DNA from: Chloroflexota bacterium
GTDB taxonomy: Bacteria; Chloroflexota; UBA4733
Direction of reading: 5' to 3'
Assembly: GCA_025449435.1 (NCBI GenBank)
Contig: JANWJO010000030.1
Span: 1-11,554, forward strand
Length of the DNA stretch: 11,554 nucleotides
This document shows positions 1 through 6,073 of this stretch, piece after piece. The translations under genes and the position numbers were made by a program. The first letter of the stretch is position 1. Each line of letters starts with the position of its first letter. The notes beneath the pieces were generated by a model that saw only the letters and a program-made list of their open reading frames with translations, did not search any database and was not told where the DNA came from.

Positions 1-75
1 CACGACTGGGAGGGTGGATGGGATCTTGTCGAGCTTATCCCGGCTGATGGGTTCGAAGGTGTCTGGCGTAGCCAT
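1..75 (-). CDS. 5' end of an unrecognised protein gene (partial)
   Basis: An open frame starts at an ATG read from 75 to 73 and runs off the left edge of the window, giving 25 residues that begin MATPDTFEPISRDKLDK. A purine-rich ribosome binding site (GGAGAGG on the minus strand, 87-93) lies 11 nt upstream. A good promoter (156-184) lies further up. The peptide shows no signal sequence or motif I can assign, so no function is proposed. The start context supports a real gene whose body lies outside the window. It is transcribed in the same direction as secDF but is separated from it by about 200 bp and has its own promoter. Confidence 0.6.
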   Translation of the reverse strand, partial: MATPDTFEPISRDKLDKIPSTLPVV

Positions 76-155
76 GGTGGCTGTGTCCTCTCCAGGGTTG
101 AGCGGGTCCGGCGGCTATGCGAGTGTGTGCCCTTGCCGTGCGCTACCCTGGTACG

Positions 156-184
156 AGTATCCAACTTGAGTCACTTACAGTCAA
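156..184 (-). promoter_or_regulatory. Sigma70-type promoter of the partial gene at the left edge
   Basis: On the minus strand a -35 box TTGACT (184-179) is followed by a 17-nt spacer and a -10 box GATACT (161-156). That is 5/6 and 4/6 matches to the consensus at optimal spacing. An AT-rich stretch lies just upstream (about 185-205) and could act as an UP element. The predicted transcription start is near 149, leaving a leader of about 75 nt before the ATG at 75. Confidence 0.55.
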
Positions 185-237
185 CTTTTTATATTAGAAC
201 CGATATAGCATTGCATTAGAGGAATGTGTATGGGGGA

Positions 238-264
238 ACGACCCCACCCCCGGCGCGGGGTCGT
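238..264 (-). terminator. Hairpin just after secF, possible terminator
   Basis: The arms ACGACCCC (238-245) and GGGGTCGT (257-264) form a perfect 8-bp stem around an 11-nt GC-rich loop. The hairpin starts 9 nt past the secF stop codon. No U-run follows it on the minus strand, so it is a weak candidate for an intrinsic terminator. It may instead be an mRNA 3'-end stabilising structure. Confidence 0.4.
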
Positions 265-273
265 ACCAGCTCG

Positions 274-1209
274 TTACGCCACTTGCCGCCGGAAGCGCTG
301 CACGAACTGGCCGATCTCGCCGTTTTGCCACACCACGAGCAGGCAACTGGCGTTGAAGATCGAGGAATACGTGCCGCTGAAAATGCCGATCAGCAGCGCC
401 AGTACGAACTGCCGGATGCTGACGCCGCCAAACAGGTACAGCGCCAGCAGGGTGAGGAGCACCGTGATCGACGTGTTGAGGGAACGCGCCAGCGTCTGCA
501 CCACCGAGTTGTTCACCACGGTCTCGAAGGGCTCGCCCGTGCGCCGCAGCAAGTTCTCCCGGATGCGGTCAAACACCACGATGGTGTCGTGTACCGAGAA
601 GCCGATCACGGTCAGCATGGCCGTGACGAACAGCTCATCGATCTCGATCTTGAACAGCACGCCCAAAATGGAAAATACACCCGTCACCACCAGCACGTCG
701 TGCAGCAAGGCAGCGAGGGCGCACACGCCAAAGCGCAGCGGCGACGGCACGTTGCGGAATGCGTACCAGATGTACAGCAAGATCAGGACACTGGCAGCGA
801 TCACCGCCAGGATGGCCCTCTGGGTGAGCTCCGCCCCAATGACCGGACCAATAGTGCTAAAGCTCAGTTCGTTGAGCGCCCCATACTGCTTTTTGAGGTC
901 GGCCTCGACTTTCGCCTTCTGGTCGTTGTCCGGCGTGTTGGACATCGGCTTGGTGCGGATGGTCACGGCATTGGGGCTGTTCACATCGTTGAGCGGCTGG
1001 ACCACCGAGCCGGAAAAGCCGTCGTCGGTGAGGATCTGCTCGATTACCTGGGAGTCCGGTGTGGCACCTAACTGGACGGTCAAGATCGAGCCGCCAGTGA
1101 AGTCGATGCCCGGCCGGAGGTGGAAGATCAGCAGGAAGATGGTGCCGGGGATGATGATGATGGCCGAGATCAAGAAGTACAGGTAGCGCCGGCCAATGAT
1201 ATCAAGCAT
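274..1209 (-). CDS. secF: Protein translocase subunit SecF
   Basis: SecF is an inner-membrane protein. With SecD it uses the proton-motive force to help the SecYEG/SecA translocon pull preproteins across the membrane. The 311-residue product has the family layout. An N-terminal membrane helix (about 11-29) is followed by the signature PGIDFTGGS (33-41), a periplasmic domain (about 45-125), and then five further membrane segments. The conserved GFSVHDTIVVFDRIREN block (203-219) includes the charged residues expected in the proton path. Length is normal for the family. The chosen ATG (1209) lies inside the secD stop region, so the two genes overlap by 8 nt (ATGCTTGA), which implies translational coupling. 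A GTG four codons upstream (1221) is the alternative start, but it has a poorer ribosome binding site and adds residues that the family start MLDIIGRR does not need. Confidence 0.97.
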   Translation of the reverse strand: MLDIIGRRYLYFLISAIIIIPGTIFLLIFHLRPGIDFTGGSILTVQLGATPDSQVIEQILTDDGFSGSVVQPLNDVNSPNAVTIRTKPMSNTPDNDQKAKVEADLKKQYGALNELSFSTIGPVIGAELTQRAILAVIAASVLILLYIWYAFRNVPSPLRFGVCALAALLHDVLVVTGVFSILGVLFKIEIDELFVTAMLTVIGFSVHDTIVVFDRIRENLLRRTGEPFETVVNNSVVQTLARSLNTSITVLLTLLALYLFGGVSIRQFVLALLIGIFSGTYSSIFNASCLLVVWQNGEIGQFVQRFRRQVA

Positions 1210-2578
1210 TCGCGGGAACACTTTCTACACCGTACAGCCGGGCGTTGCGAGCCACCGCGAATTTGCCGGCTACGCGCAAGAACGTGCGCGTGACGAACAG
1301 CGCCGAGAATAGGCTCGTGACCACGCCGATGAATAGCGTCACGGCGAACCCCTTGATCGAGCCTGAGCCGAAGAACCACAGCACACCACAGGTGAGCATG
1401 GTCGATACGTTGGAGTCGCGGATCGAAGGCCATGCGCGGTCGAACGCCGCCTCCATGGCCGCGTTCAACGTCTTGTGCGCTCGCAGCTCCTCTTTCAGCC
1501 GTTCGAACGTCAGCACATTGGCATCCACGGCCATGCCGATGCTCAATATAAAGCCGGCAATACCCGCCAGCGTGAGCGTGACTGGGATGAGTTTGAAGAT
1601 GGCAAACACCACCGCCGCGTAGATAATCAGCGCCACGTCGGCCAGCAACCCTGGTAGCCAGTAGTACAGGAACATGAACAGCATGACGATGCCCAGGCCG
1701 ATGCCGCCAGCGATCAGGCTGCGGTCCACCGATTCCTGCCCGAGCGTTGGCCCCACCGAGTCTTCCTGTACGATTGTCATGGCGATCGGCAGCGCACCGT
1801 AGGTGATCTCCAGCACGATCTGCTTGGCGTCGGCGAGCGACATTGAGCCGCCGCTAATCTGGAAGTTGGCGTCGAGCTGCTGCTTGATGACCGCGCTTTC
1901 CACCACCACGCGGTCCATCGTCACGGTAAGGTAGTTGCCCACATTGGCACCGGAGAACGCCGACATCTTGGAGCCACCAGTGCCGTTGAGCGTGACGTTG
2001 ACCAGCGGCGCACCCAACTGGTCATAGCCTACGGCTGCCGTATTCACATCGGAGCCGGTGAGCACCGCTTGCGGCCGGCCCAATTGGTCGGCGGTTGGGC
2101 AACCGGCGCCGGCCGGAGCGGCGACCGGCGGCATGTGGCCATCTGGATAGGGGATCGGGCAACCCACGGGCACGCTCGTACTGCCTGTGTTCAAGAACTC
2201 CAGCAGGCCCGTCGAGCCGAACAGTTTTATCGCCTCGGCAGGGTCCTTCAAACCTGGCAATTCCACGATGATGCGGTTTTGGCCGGACAGTTGGATCAGC
2301 GGCTCGGCGACGCCCAGGCCGTTGACACGGTTCTCGATGACGCCTTTGGCGGCTTGCATGGCGTCGGGCGTCACTAGCTGCCCAGCCGACGGCTGCGCTT
2401 GCAAGATCACCGATAGGCCGCCCTGCAAGTCGAGCCCTTGCTGAACCGTGATGGGCTTGTCGATGGTTAACCCGCCGACCTGGATGAACACGCCGGGATT
2501 ATTGGGCAGATCCACCCAGCCGGCGACAATCGCCAGAATGACGATGAGGATGAGACGGGTCCACGTCTTGCGGATCAT
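1202..2578 (-). CDS. secD: Protein translocase subunit SecD
   Basis: SecD is the larger partner of SecF. Its big periplasmic domain is thought to hold emerging preproteins while the membrane part couples to proton flow. The 458-residue product starts with a membrane helix (about 8-22), then the conserved GLDLQGG (48-54), the RVNGLGVAEP block (84-93) and a periplasmic region to about 285. Five C-terminal membrane segments follow, with GMAVDANVL (348-356) carrying the key Asp352. I chose the ATG at 2578 because AGGAG lies 11 nt upstream and translation begins directly at the membrane anchor. The frame stays open to 2827, but that 83-residue extension runs through the promoter region and the oppositely oriented aldehyde dehydrogenase start, and has no family counterpart. 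Two periplasmic cysteines (140 and 160) bracket a Pro/Gly/Ala-rich insert. First gene of the secD-secF operon. Confidence 0.97.
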   Translation of the reverse strand: MIRKTWTRLILIVILAIVAGWVDLPNNPGVFIQVGGLTIDKPITVQQGLDLQGGLSVILQAQPSAGQLVTPDAMQAAKGVIENRVNGLGVAEPLIQLSGQNRIIVELPGLKDPAEAIKLFGSTGLLEFLNTGSTSVPVGCPIPYPDGHMPPVAAPAGAGCPTADQLGRPQAVLTGSDVNTAAVGYDQLGAPLVNVTLNGTGGSKMSAFSGANVGNYLTVTMDRVVVESAVIKQQLDANFQISGGSMSLADAKQIVLEITYGALPIAMTIVQEDSVGPTLGQESVDRSLIAGGIGLGIVMLFMFLYYWLPGLLADVALIIYAAVVFAIFKLIPVTLTLAGIAGFILSIGMAVDANVLTFERLKEELRAHKTLNAAMEAAFDRAWPSIRDSNVSTMLTCGVLWFFGSGSIKGFAVTLFIGVVTSLFSALFVTRTFLRVAGKFAVARNARLYGVESVPANA

Positions 2579-2623
2579 ACCGGTTGGTTCTCCTGCACGT
2601 GCGTGATCCGGGCACTGCTGGCC

Positions 2624-2652
2624 AGTATAACGGGATGGGCAGCCCATCCCTT
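2624..2652 (-). promoter_or_regulatory. Possible secD promoter
   Basis: A minus-strand hexamer TATACT (2629-2624) matches the -10 consensus in 5 of 6 positions. It would place the secD transcript start near 2617, about 40 nt before the ATG. The matching -35 position (about 2652-2647) reads AAGGGA and is poor, and it falls inside the inverted repeat at 2632-2650. If real, this promoter may need an activator. Confidence 0.35.
2632..2650. promoter_or_regulatory. Perfect 9-bp inverted repeat, candidate operator
   Basis: GGGATGGGC (2632-2640) and GCCCATCCC (2642-2650) are exact reverse complements around a single A. The site touches the -35 box of the plus-strand promoter (starting 2651) and covers the -35/spacer region of the putative minus-strand secD promoter (-10 at 2624-2629). 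It lies outside both predicted transcripts. It therefore looks more like a dimeric DNA-binding site than an RNA hairpin. No regulator gene is present in the window. Confidence 0.45.
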
Positions 2653-2679
2653 GACCGCACTTGACAGGACGGACATAAT
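2651..2679 (+). promoter_or_regulatory. Strong sigma70-type promoter of the aldehyde dehydrogenase gene
   Basis: TTGACC (2651-2656), a 17-nt spacer and CATAAT (2674-2679) give 5/6 matches in both boxes at optimal spacing. Transcription should start near 2686, about 50 nt before the ATG. A second TTGACA hexamer sits at 2661-2666, inside the spacer. Confidence 0.65.
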
Positions 2680-2737
2680 TTGCACTGGTGGTGCCTAGCA
2701 GCGAGCGCGGCACGCCAGACACAAGAGGAGTCACATC

Positions 2738-4198
2738 ATGACAGCTACAGCGACTGGTCGCGCCTACAAGATGCTCATCAACGGGCAATGGCTGGATGCC
2801 CCAGGGGGGAAGACGTTTGCGGTACACAATCCCGCCAACGGTGAACTGCTGGCTAACGTGCCAGATTGCTCAATTGACCAGGTGAAGCAAGCCATCGCGG
2901 CGGCGCACAAGGCGTTTCCGGCGTGGTCCAAGACGCCCGCCGACAAGCGAGCGGCGCTAATCCATAAGGCCGCCTCGCTCATGCGCCACGAAGCCGAACA
3001 TCTGGCGCGGGTCCTTACCCAGGAGAATGGCAAGCCGCTGGCCGAGTCGCGTGGCGAAGTGAACACCTCCGCAGATTTCCTGGATTGGAATGCCGAAGAG
3101 GGCCGCCGGGTATATGGCGACGTGGTGCCGGCCGCGGCCGCCGATAAGCGAGTGCTCGTCATCAAGCAGCCGGTTGGCGTGGTGGCAGCCATCACGCCCT
3201 GGAACTTCCCGCTCAGTATGCCTGCTCGCAAGGTGTCGCCAGCACTGGCGGCGGGCTGCACCGTGATTCTGCGACCTGCCCGCGCCACGCCGCTGGTTGC
3301 TATCGAGATGTTCCGCATCCTCCATGAGGCGGGCATCCCCGATGGCGTCATCAACATCATCACGGGCACCAACTCGGCGGCAGCAGGGAAGGAACTGGCG
3401 GAAAATCCACTGGTGCGCAAGCTCACCTTCACTGGCTCGACAGAAGTGGGCAAGCAACTTATGCAATTTGCAGCCAGCACCATGAAGCGCGTCTCCTTCG
3501 AACTCGGCGGTCACGCTCCGTTCATCGTGTTTGACGACGCCGACCTGGAAAAAGCAGCGCAAGCCGCCGTGCTCAGCCGGTTCCGCAACGCCGGCCAGAC
3601 CTGCATCTGCACCAACCGGCTGTTTGCCCAGCGCGGCATCGCCGACAAGCTCGCCCAGCGCGTGGCGGAGCTGGCGGGCGCCCTGCGCGTGGGCAACGGC
3701 CTGGAAAGTGGCATTCAGGTCGGCCCGTTGATCGATGAGCGCGGCTACGTGAAAGTTGATGAGCACGTGAAGGACGCCGTGACCAAGGGCGCGTCGGTGC
3801 TCGCCGGTGGCAAGCGCGTCGAACTCGCTGGCCTCGACGGCTTCTATTACGCCCCCACGGTGCTCGGTGACGTCAAACCCGACATGCGCGTGATGTTCGA
3901 GGAGACGTTCGGCCCGGTCCTACCGATCATGGCTTTCGACACCGAAGAAGAGGCGATCAAGCTAGCCAACGACACGCCGTATGGCCTGGCCGCCTACTTC
4001 TTTACGCGGGACCTCGGGCGCGGCTTCCGCGTGGCGGAGGGCCTGGAATATGGCATCGTCGGGCTCAACGATCCGTTGCCCACGGGCGCGCACATCCCCT
4101 TTGGTGGCTTCAAGGAAAGCGGCATCGGCCGGGAAAACGGCGCCGAGAGCCTGTCGGCATTCCTGGAGATCAAAGCCATCGCCATGACGCTCAACTAA
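2738..4198 (+). CDS. NAD(P)-dependent aldehyde dehydrogenase, succinate-semialdehyde dehydrogenase-like
   Basis: The 486-residue product is a full-length member of the aldehyde dehydrogenase superfamily, which oxidises aldehydes to carboxylates in the cytoplasm. The closest resemblance by motif is to succinate-semialdehyde dehydrogenases (GabD type): TPWNFPLSMPARK (153-165), FELGGHAPFIVFDDADL (254-270), FRNAGQTC (282-289) and EETFGPV (388-394). Catalytic Cys289, general base Glu255, oxyanion Asn156 and coenzyme-binding Glu389 are all present. The cofactor loop is unusual. The common K-P-A-E reads R-P-A-R (Arg179, Arg182), replacing both the conserved Lys and the Glu that normally contacts the adenosine ribose of NAD. 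The start ATG has AGAGGAG 7 nt upstream. The gene stands alone, divergent from secD and with its own promoter, so the physiological substrate cannot be fixed from context. Confidence 0.93.
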   Translation: MTATATGRAYKMLINGQWLDAPGGKTFAVHNPANGELLANVPDCSIDQVKQAIAAAHKAFPAWSKTPADKRAALIHKAASLMRHEAEHLARVLTQENGKPLAESRGEVNTSADFLDWNAEEGRRVYGDVVPAAAADKRVLVIKQPVGVVAAITPWNFPLSMPARKVSPALAAGCTVILRPARATPLVAIEMFRILHEAGIPDGVINIITGTNSAAAGKELAENPLVRKLTFTGSTEVGKQLMQFAASTMKRVSFELGGHAPFIVFDDADLEKAAQAAVLSRFRNAGQTCICTNRLFAQRGIADKLAQRVAELAGALRVGNGLESGIQVGPLIDERGYVKVDEHVKDAVTKGASVLAGGKRVELAGLDGFYYAPTVLGDVKPDMRVMFEETFGPVLPIMAFDTEEEAIKLANDTPYGLAAYFFTRDLGRGFRVAEGLEYGIVGLNDPLPTGAHIPFGGFKESGIGRENGAESLSAFLEIKAIAMTLN

Positions 4199-4219
4199 GC
4201 CACCAGCGTCGGACCTGAT

Positions 4220-4260
4220 CCCCTCTCCCGACAGGGGGAAGGGGGTTAGGGGCGAGGGGG
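4220..4260. repeat. GC-rich hairpin repeat, copy A (degenerate)
   Basis: A C-rich arm (CCCCTCTCCC, 4220-4229) faces a G-rich arm after GACA, with one internal mismatch in the stem. It is followed by the G-run tail GGGGGTTAGGGGCGAGG. Arm composition and tail resemble the copies at 4357-4406 and 10688-10732. It lies 21 bp after the aldehyde dehydrogenase stop codon and may help end that transcript. Confidence 0.45.
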
Positions 4261-4356
4261 ACGGGCTGCAGGAATGTTGCTTGCTTCCCTCTCCGGACGG
4301 AGCGGGTGCATACCCAAGGGGCACTCGGCGATGGGGGTGAGGTCCGTCCTCCTGCT

Positions 4357-4406
4357 CCCCGCCCCGGGAGAACGGGGCGGGGTTGGGGGTGGGGTTGCGA
4401 TCTCCC
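4357..4406. repeat. GC-rich hairpin repeat, copy B
   Basis: CCCCGCCCCG (4357-4366) and CGGGGCGGGG (4373-4382) form a perfect 10-bp stem with loop GGAGAA. The stem is followed by GTTGGGGGTGGGGTTGCGA. The core CCCCGGGAGA-CGGGG and the G-run/GCGA tail are shared with the hairpin at 10688-10732. It lies in the gap between two convergent genes, 3-4 nt beyond the stop codon of the small minus-strand gene, so it can act as a 3'-end structure for both strands. A 7-bp pair, GGACGGA (4295-4301) with TCCGTCC (4343-4349), encloses the sequence between copies A and B. Confidence 0.55.
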
Positions 4407-4409
4407 TCT

Positions 4410-4715
4410 TTATTTCCCGATCGTCGTGAACCGCAACGAGTCGATCACGTTGATCGCAGCGCGGCGCTGGCGGTACGTCGACATCTCCGGTGCGGGCTGC
4501 AGCCGTCCAAATCGCTCGACATAATGCCGGCGGCATAAGCCCGACATGCGAATCGGGCGCACGGTCGCGGCGTTATACACCTCGCGCGTACAGCGAGCAC
4601 AGCGGTAACTCCCTTGGGGTAGGGCGGCCAGCGCCGCCTGGCGCTGCTCGACATGACGGTCAAGGATCAGGTAGGCCAGGCCCAGGGCGATTAGGGTAAG
4701 TTCGAGAGACGTCAT
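4410..4715 (-). CDS. Small membrane-anchored protein with CxxC...CxxH putative zinc site, downstream of a c-di-AMP riboswitch
   Basis: I do not recognise a named family. The 101-residue product begins with a hydrophobic segment (about 4-18), which could be a single membrane anchor. A short charged linker follows, then C39-x2-C42-x18-C61-x2-H64, a spacing typical of a small structural zinc site. The tail is Arg-rich and basic (about 65-96). Codon use (mostly G/C third positions, a strict Arg/Gly/Ala bias like its neighbours) and a clean start support a real gene. The ATG at 4715 has AAAGGA 7 nt upstream; a GTG one codon earlier is a less likely start. The gene is preceded by a riboswitch and followed by a GC-rich hairpin, so it appears to be a single-gene transcript. 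Its role is unknown. The riboswitch suggests a link to c-di-AMP signalling, such as osmotic, potassium or cell-wall homeostasis, but this is inference only. Confidence 0.7.
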   Translation of the reverse strand: MTSLELTLIALGLAYLILDRHVEQRQAALAALPQGSYRCARCTREVYNAATVRPIRMSGLCRRHYVERFGRLQPAPEMSTYRQRRAAINVIDSLRFTTIGK

Positions 4716-4738
4716 CACGTCATCCTTTTCGTGACGTG
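4716..4738 (-). promoter_or_regulatory. Hairpin presenting the Shine-Dalgarno sequence of the small gene in its loop
   Basis: On the minus-strand RNA, CACGTCA (4738-4732) and TGACGTG (4722-4716) pair perfectly over 7 bp. The 9-nt loop CGAAAAGGA contains the ribosome binding site, and the start codon follows the stem immediately. This is a natural place for riboswitch-controlled access of ribosomes. It could alternatively be a DNA-level inverted repeat. Confidence 0.5.
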
Positions 4739-4743
4739 GATGT

Positions 4744-4760
4744 CGGGACGGACCGTCCCG
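4744..4760 (-). promoter_or_regulatory. GC hairpin in the riboswitch expression platform
   Basis: Just after the aptamer, CGGGAC (4760-4755) and GTCCCG (4749-4744) form a 6-bp stem around GGTCC. No U-run follows it, so a classical intrinsic terminator is unlikely. A competing 4-bp hairpin, CGTC (4771-4768) with GACG (4762-4759), would use bases of the aptamer's closing helix P1. This provides a plausible switch between aptamer and anti-P1 forms. Confidence 0.4.
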
Positions 4761-4768
4761 TCTTTCGG

Positions 4769-4884
4769 ACGCCTGCGGGGTGAGCTGACGGACTCGGGCT
4801 AAAAGCTTGCCCTACCGGCACCTGCCGGATTCGCCCCACCGCTTTCGGTTTGGTTCCCCCGCTCGAAACTTCCGATTCGGCGTA
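4769..4884 (-). promoter_or_regulatory. Cyclic di-AMP riboswitch (ydaO-yuaA class)
   Basis: This RNA element binds c-di-AMP and usually lowers expression of the downstream gene when the ligand is abundant. Read on the minus strand it shows the class motifs in order: CCGAATC (4880-4874), GGGGGAACC (4860-4852), GGGGCGAATCC (4837-4827), GGTAGGGC (4816-4809), CCCGAGTCCGTCAGCT (4798-4783) and CCCCGCAGGCG (4780-4770). The helices also fit. P1 is ACGCC/GGCGT (4883-4879 with 4773-4769). A core helix is GCGGGG/CCCCGC (4862-4857 with 4780-4775). Small hairpins are ACCG-AAAG-CGGT (4849-4838), CCGGC-AGGT-GCCGG (4828-4815) and GGGC/GCCC (4812-4809 with 4799-4796). The common CGAAUCCG and GCUAACC variants appear here as CGAGTCCG and GCTCACC. 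The controlled gene is the small one starting at 4715. Confidence 0.92.
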
Positions 4885-4894
4885 CCACGTCTGT

Positions 4895-4900
4895 ATTCTA
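4895..4900 (-). promoter_or_regulatory. -10 element for the riboswitch transcript
   Basis: TAGAAT (4900-4895 on the minus strand) matches TATAAT in 5 of 6 positions. It would start transcription near 4888, a few nucleotides before the first riboswitch helix at 4883. No convincing -35 box is seen 16-18 nt upstream, so its strength is uncertain. Confidence 0.4.
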
Positions 4901-4968
4901 CGGCAGTGGCACCCTCTGAGCGTAGCGACGGCGTGGCAATTCTGTTAGGGTTACCTTAACTGCCGCTG

Positions 4969-5898
4969 TCAGGCGCCGTCTGCCTCGATCTCACGTAGCA
5001 GGCCGCGCATGTACTCGATGCTGCGCCCGTCCATGCTGAACTGGTCGCCCTCAGCGTTGGCGCCTTCTACCACGATGTACCCGGTATAGCCAGCGTGGTG
5101 CATTGCGCTGAGCGCAAAGCGGTAATCGATGTCTCCATCAGGCAGCGGTACCCGCACAAAGTACGACTGCTTGAGCTGAGCGAAGTGGACCCGATGCAAG
5201 TTCTTGCAGTGCCAGTACTTGGTGTGCGGCGCCAGCTTCACGATGGCCGCCTCGCTGGTTTCCTCGGGCACATCGTAGGTCCAGTAGATGTTACCTAGGT
5301 CGGGGTTGACGCCGACGCGGGGGTGGTCGATGAGTTGCAACAGGTGGAGCGCTCCCCAACTGTTGTCGGCAATAGAGTGCTGGTGTACCTCGATGGAAAT
5401 GTCGACGCCCACATCGGCAGCGAGCTTGCCGGCCTCGCGCAGGGCCGCTGCCGTCCGTACGAAGTCTTCCTCGCTGGCCAGCCTGCTGCTCCCCTGAGAC
5501 ACATAGTCGCCCCAGTTCATCACTCCGGGTCCGTGCGGATCAGTGGCTGGAGTGGTCAAGCCGTTGTTGGACACGCTTGCGCCGATCCAACCAGCGAAGC
5601 GCACCGACAGCAAGATGCGCTCCTTGCTCGCCGCAGCCGTGCGTGGGTGCGTGACGCCGCCACCCCCGCGCACCGACACGCAGGGCACGCCCGCGCCGTC
5701 GAGTTCCTTGCGCAGTTCGTGAACCTTGGCCTCGGTGGGGTCCGGTCCAGCCGCGTCGGTGCCGATCTCAATGCCTGCCACGTTGAGCGACCGGATCTTC
5801 TTCAGCCAGCGCGCCCGGAACTCCTTGGGTGGGAAGGTAAACGGCGGACCTGCATACGGGTAAAAGGCGGCGCGACGCCAAGCATAGGCGATTTCCAC
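4969..5898 (-). CDS. Sugar-phosphate isomerase/epimerase-like TIM-barrel protein (xylose-isomerase-like fold)
   Basis: The 309-residue product resembles the AP-endonuclease-2 / xylose-isomerase-like TIM-barrel family, whose members isomerise or epimerise sugars and polyols or act on related hydroxy-acids using a divalent metal. The usual metal ligands can be placed as Glu170 in SIEVHQHS, Asp200 in VNPDLGN, His230 in YWHCKN and Glu278 in IVVEGAN. The order and spacing fit the family. The start is a GTG at 5898, with AAGGA 9 nt upstream and the family-like opening VEIAYAW. The frame is open back to an ATG at 5985, but the extra 29 residues look like translated intergenic sequence and cross an inverted repeat. 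The gene is divergent from the amidohydrolase pair, which hints at a shared catabolic role. The exact substrate is not determinable. Confidence 0.88.
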   Translation of the reverse strand: MEIAYAWRRAAFYPYAGPPFTFPPKEFRARWLKKIRSLNVAGIEIGTDAAGPDPTEAKVHELRKELDGAGVPCVSVRGGGGVTHPRTAAASKERILLSVRFAGWIGASVSNNGLTTPATDPHGPGVMNWGDYVSQGSSRLASEEDFVRTAAALREAGKLAADVGVDISIEVHQHSIADNSWGALHLLQLIDHPRVGVNPDLGNIYWTYDVPEETSEAAIVKLAPHTKYWHCKNLHRVHFAQLKQSYFVRVPLPDGDIDYRFALSAMHHAGYTGYIVVEGANAEGDQFSMDGRSIEYMRGLLREIEADGA

Positions 5899-5930
5899 CG
5901 ATGGGCATCCTTCCGGTGTTTGCGGCGCGT

Positions 5931-5950
5931 GGGTGGCCAGGTGGCCACCC
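5931..5950. promoter_or_regulatory. Perfect 9-bp inverted repeat between divergent genes
   Basis: GGGTGGCCA (5931-5939) and TGGCCACCC (5942-5950) are exact reverse complements separated by GG. The site lies 33 bp upstream of the TIM-barrel gene start and about 120 bp upstream of the first amidohydrolase. It could be an operator serving the divergent pair, or a hairpin in the leader of the minus-strand mRNA. Confidence 0.4.
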
Positions 5951-5996
5951 CGATGGCGCTGATCGAGCAATATGGTAGCAGTCACACAACTTGGCG

Positions 5997-6026
5997 TTGA
6001 TGTTGCCAGGCGCTACGCTGTATCTA
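5997..6026 (+). promoter_or_regulatory. Weak candidate promoter for the amidohydrolase pair
   Basis: TTGATG (5997-6002) and TATCTA (6021-6026) are separated by 18 nt, with only partial consensus matches. The position, about 45 nt upstream of the GTG start, is sensible, but the boxes are poor. Confidence 0.2.
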
Positions 6027-6073
6027 TCAGCGCCGCCGAGCGCCAGTGATGTCCAGCAGAACAGGAGCCACAC

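Noticed and set aside
226..1071. Long plus-strand open frames opposite secF (281 and 320 codons).
   Set aside because: They mirror the secF coding strand in high-GC DNA, have low-complexity His/Arg/Gln-rich or Ser/Thr-rich translations, lack a ribosome binding site and match no family.
2579..2827. N-terminal extension of secD by 83 codons.
   Set aside because: It would overlap the divergent aldehyde dehydrogenase start and promoter. The internal ATG at 2578 has a good ribosome binding site and the normal SecD N-terminus.
2957..3766. Minus-strand 269-codon open frame inside the aldehyde dehydrogenase gene.
   Set aside because: Antisense shadow of a clearly functional gene; no start context or recognisable domain.
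5899..5985. Upstream ATG start for the TIM-barrel gene (29 extra residues).
   Set aside because: The extension crosses a perfect inverted repeat and lacks a family counterpart, whereas the GTG at 5898 has a well-placed AAGGA.
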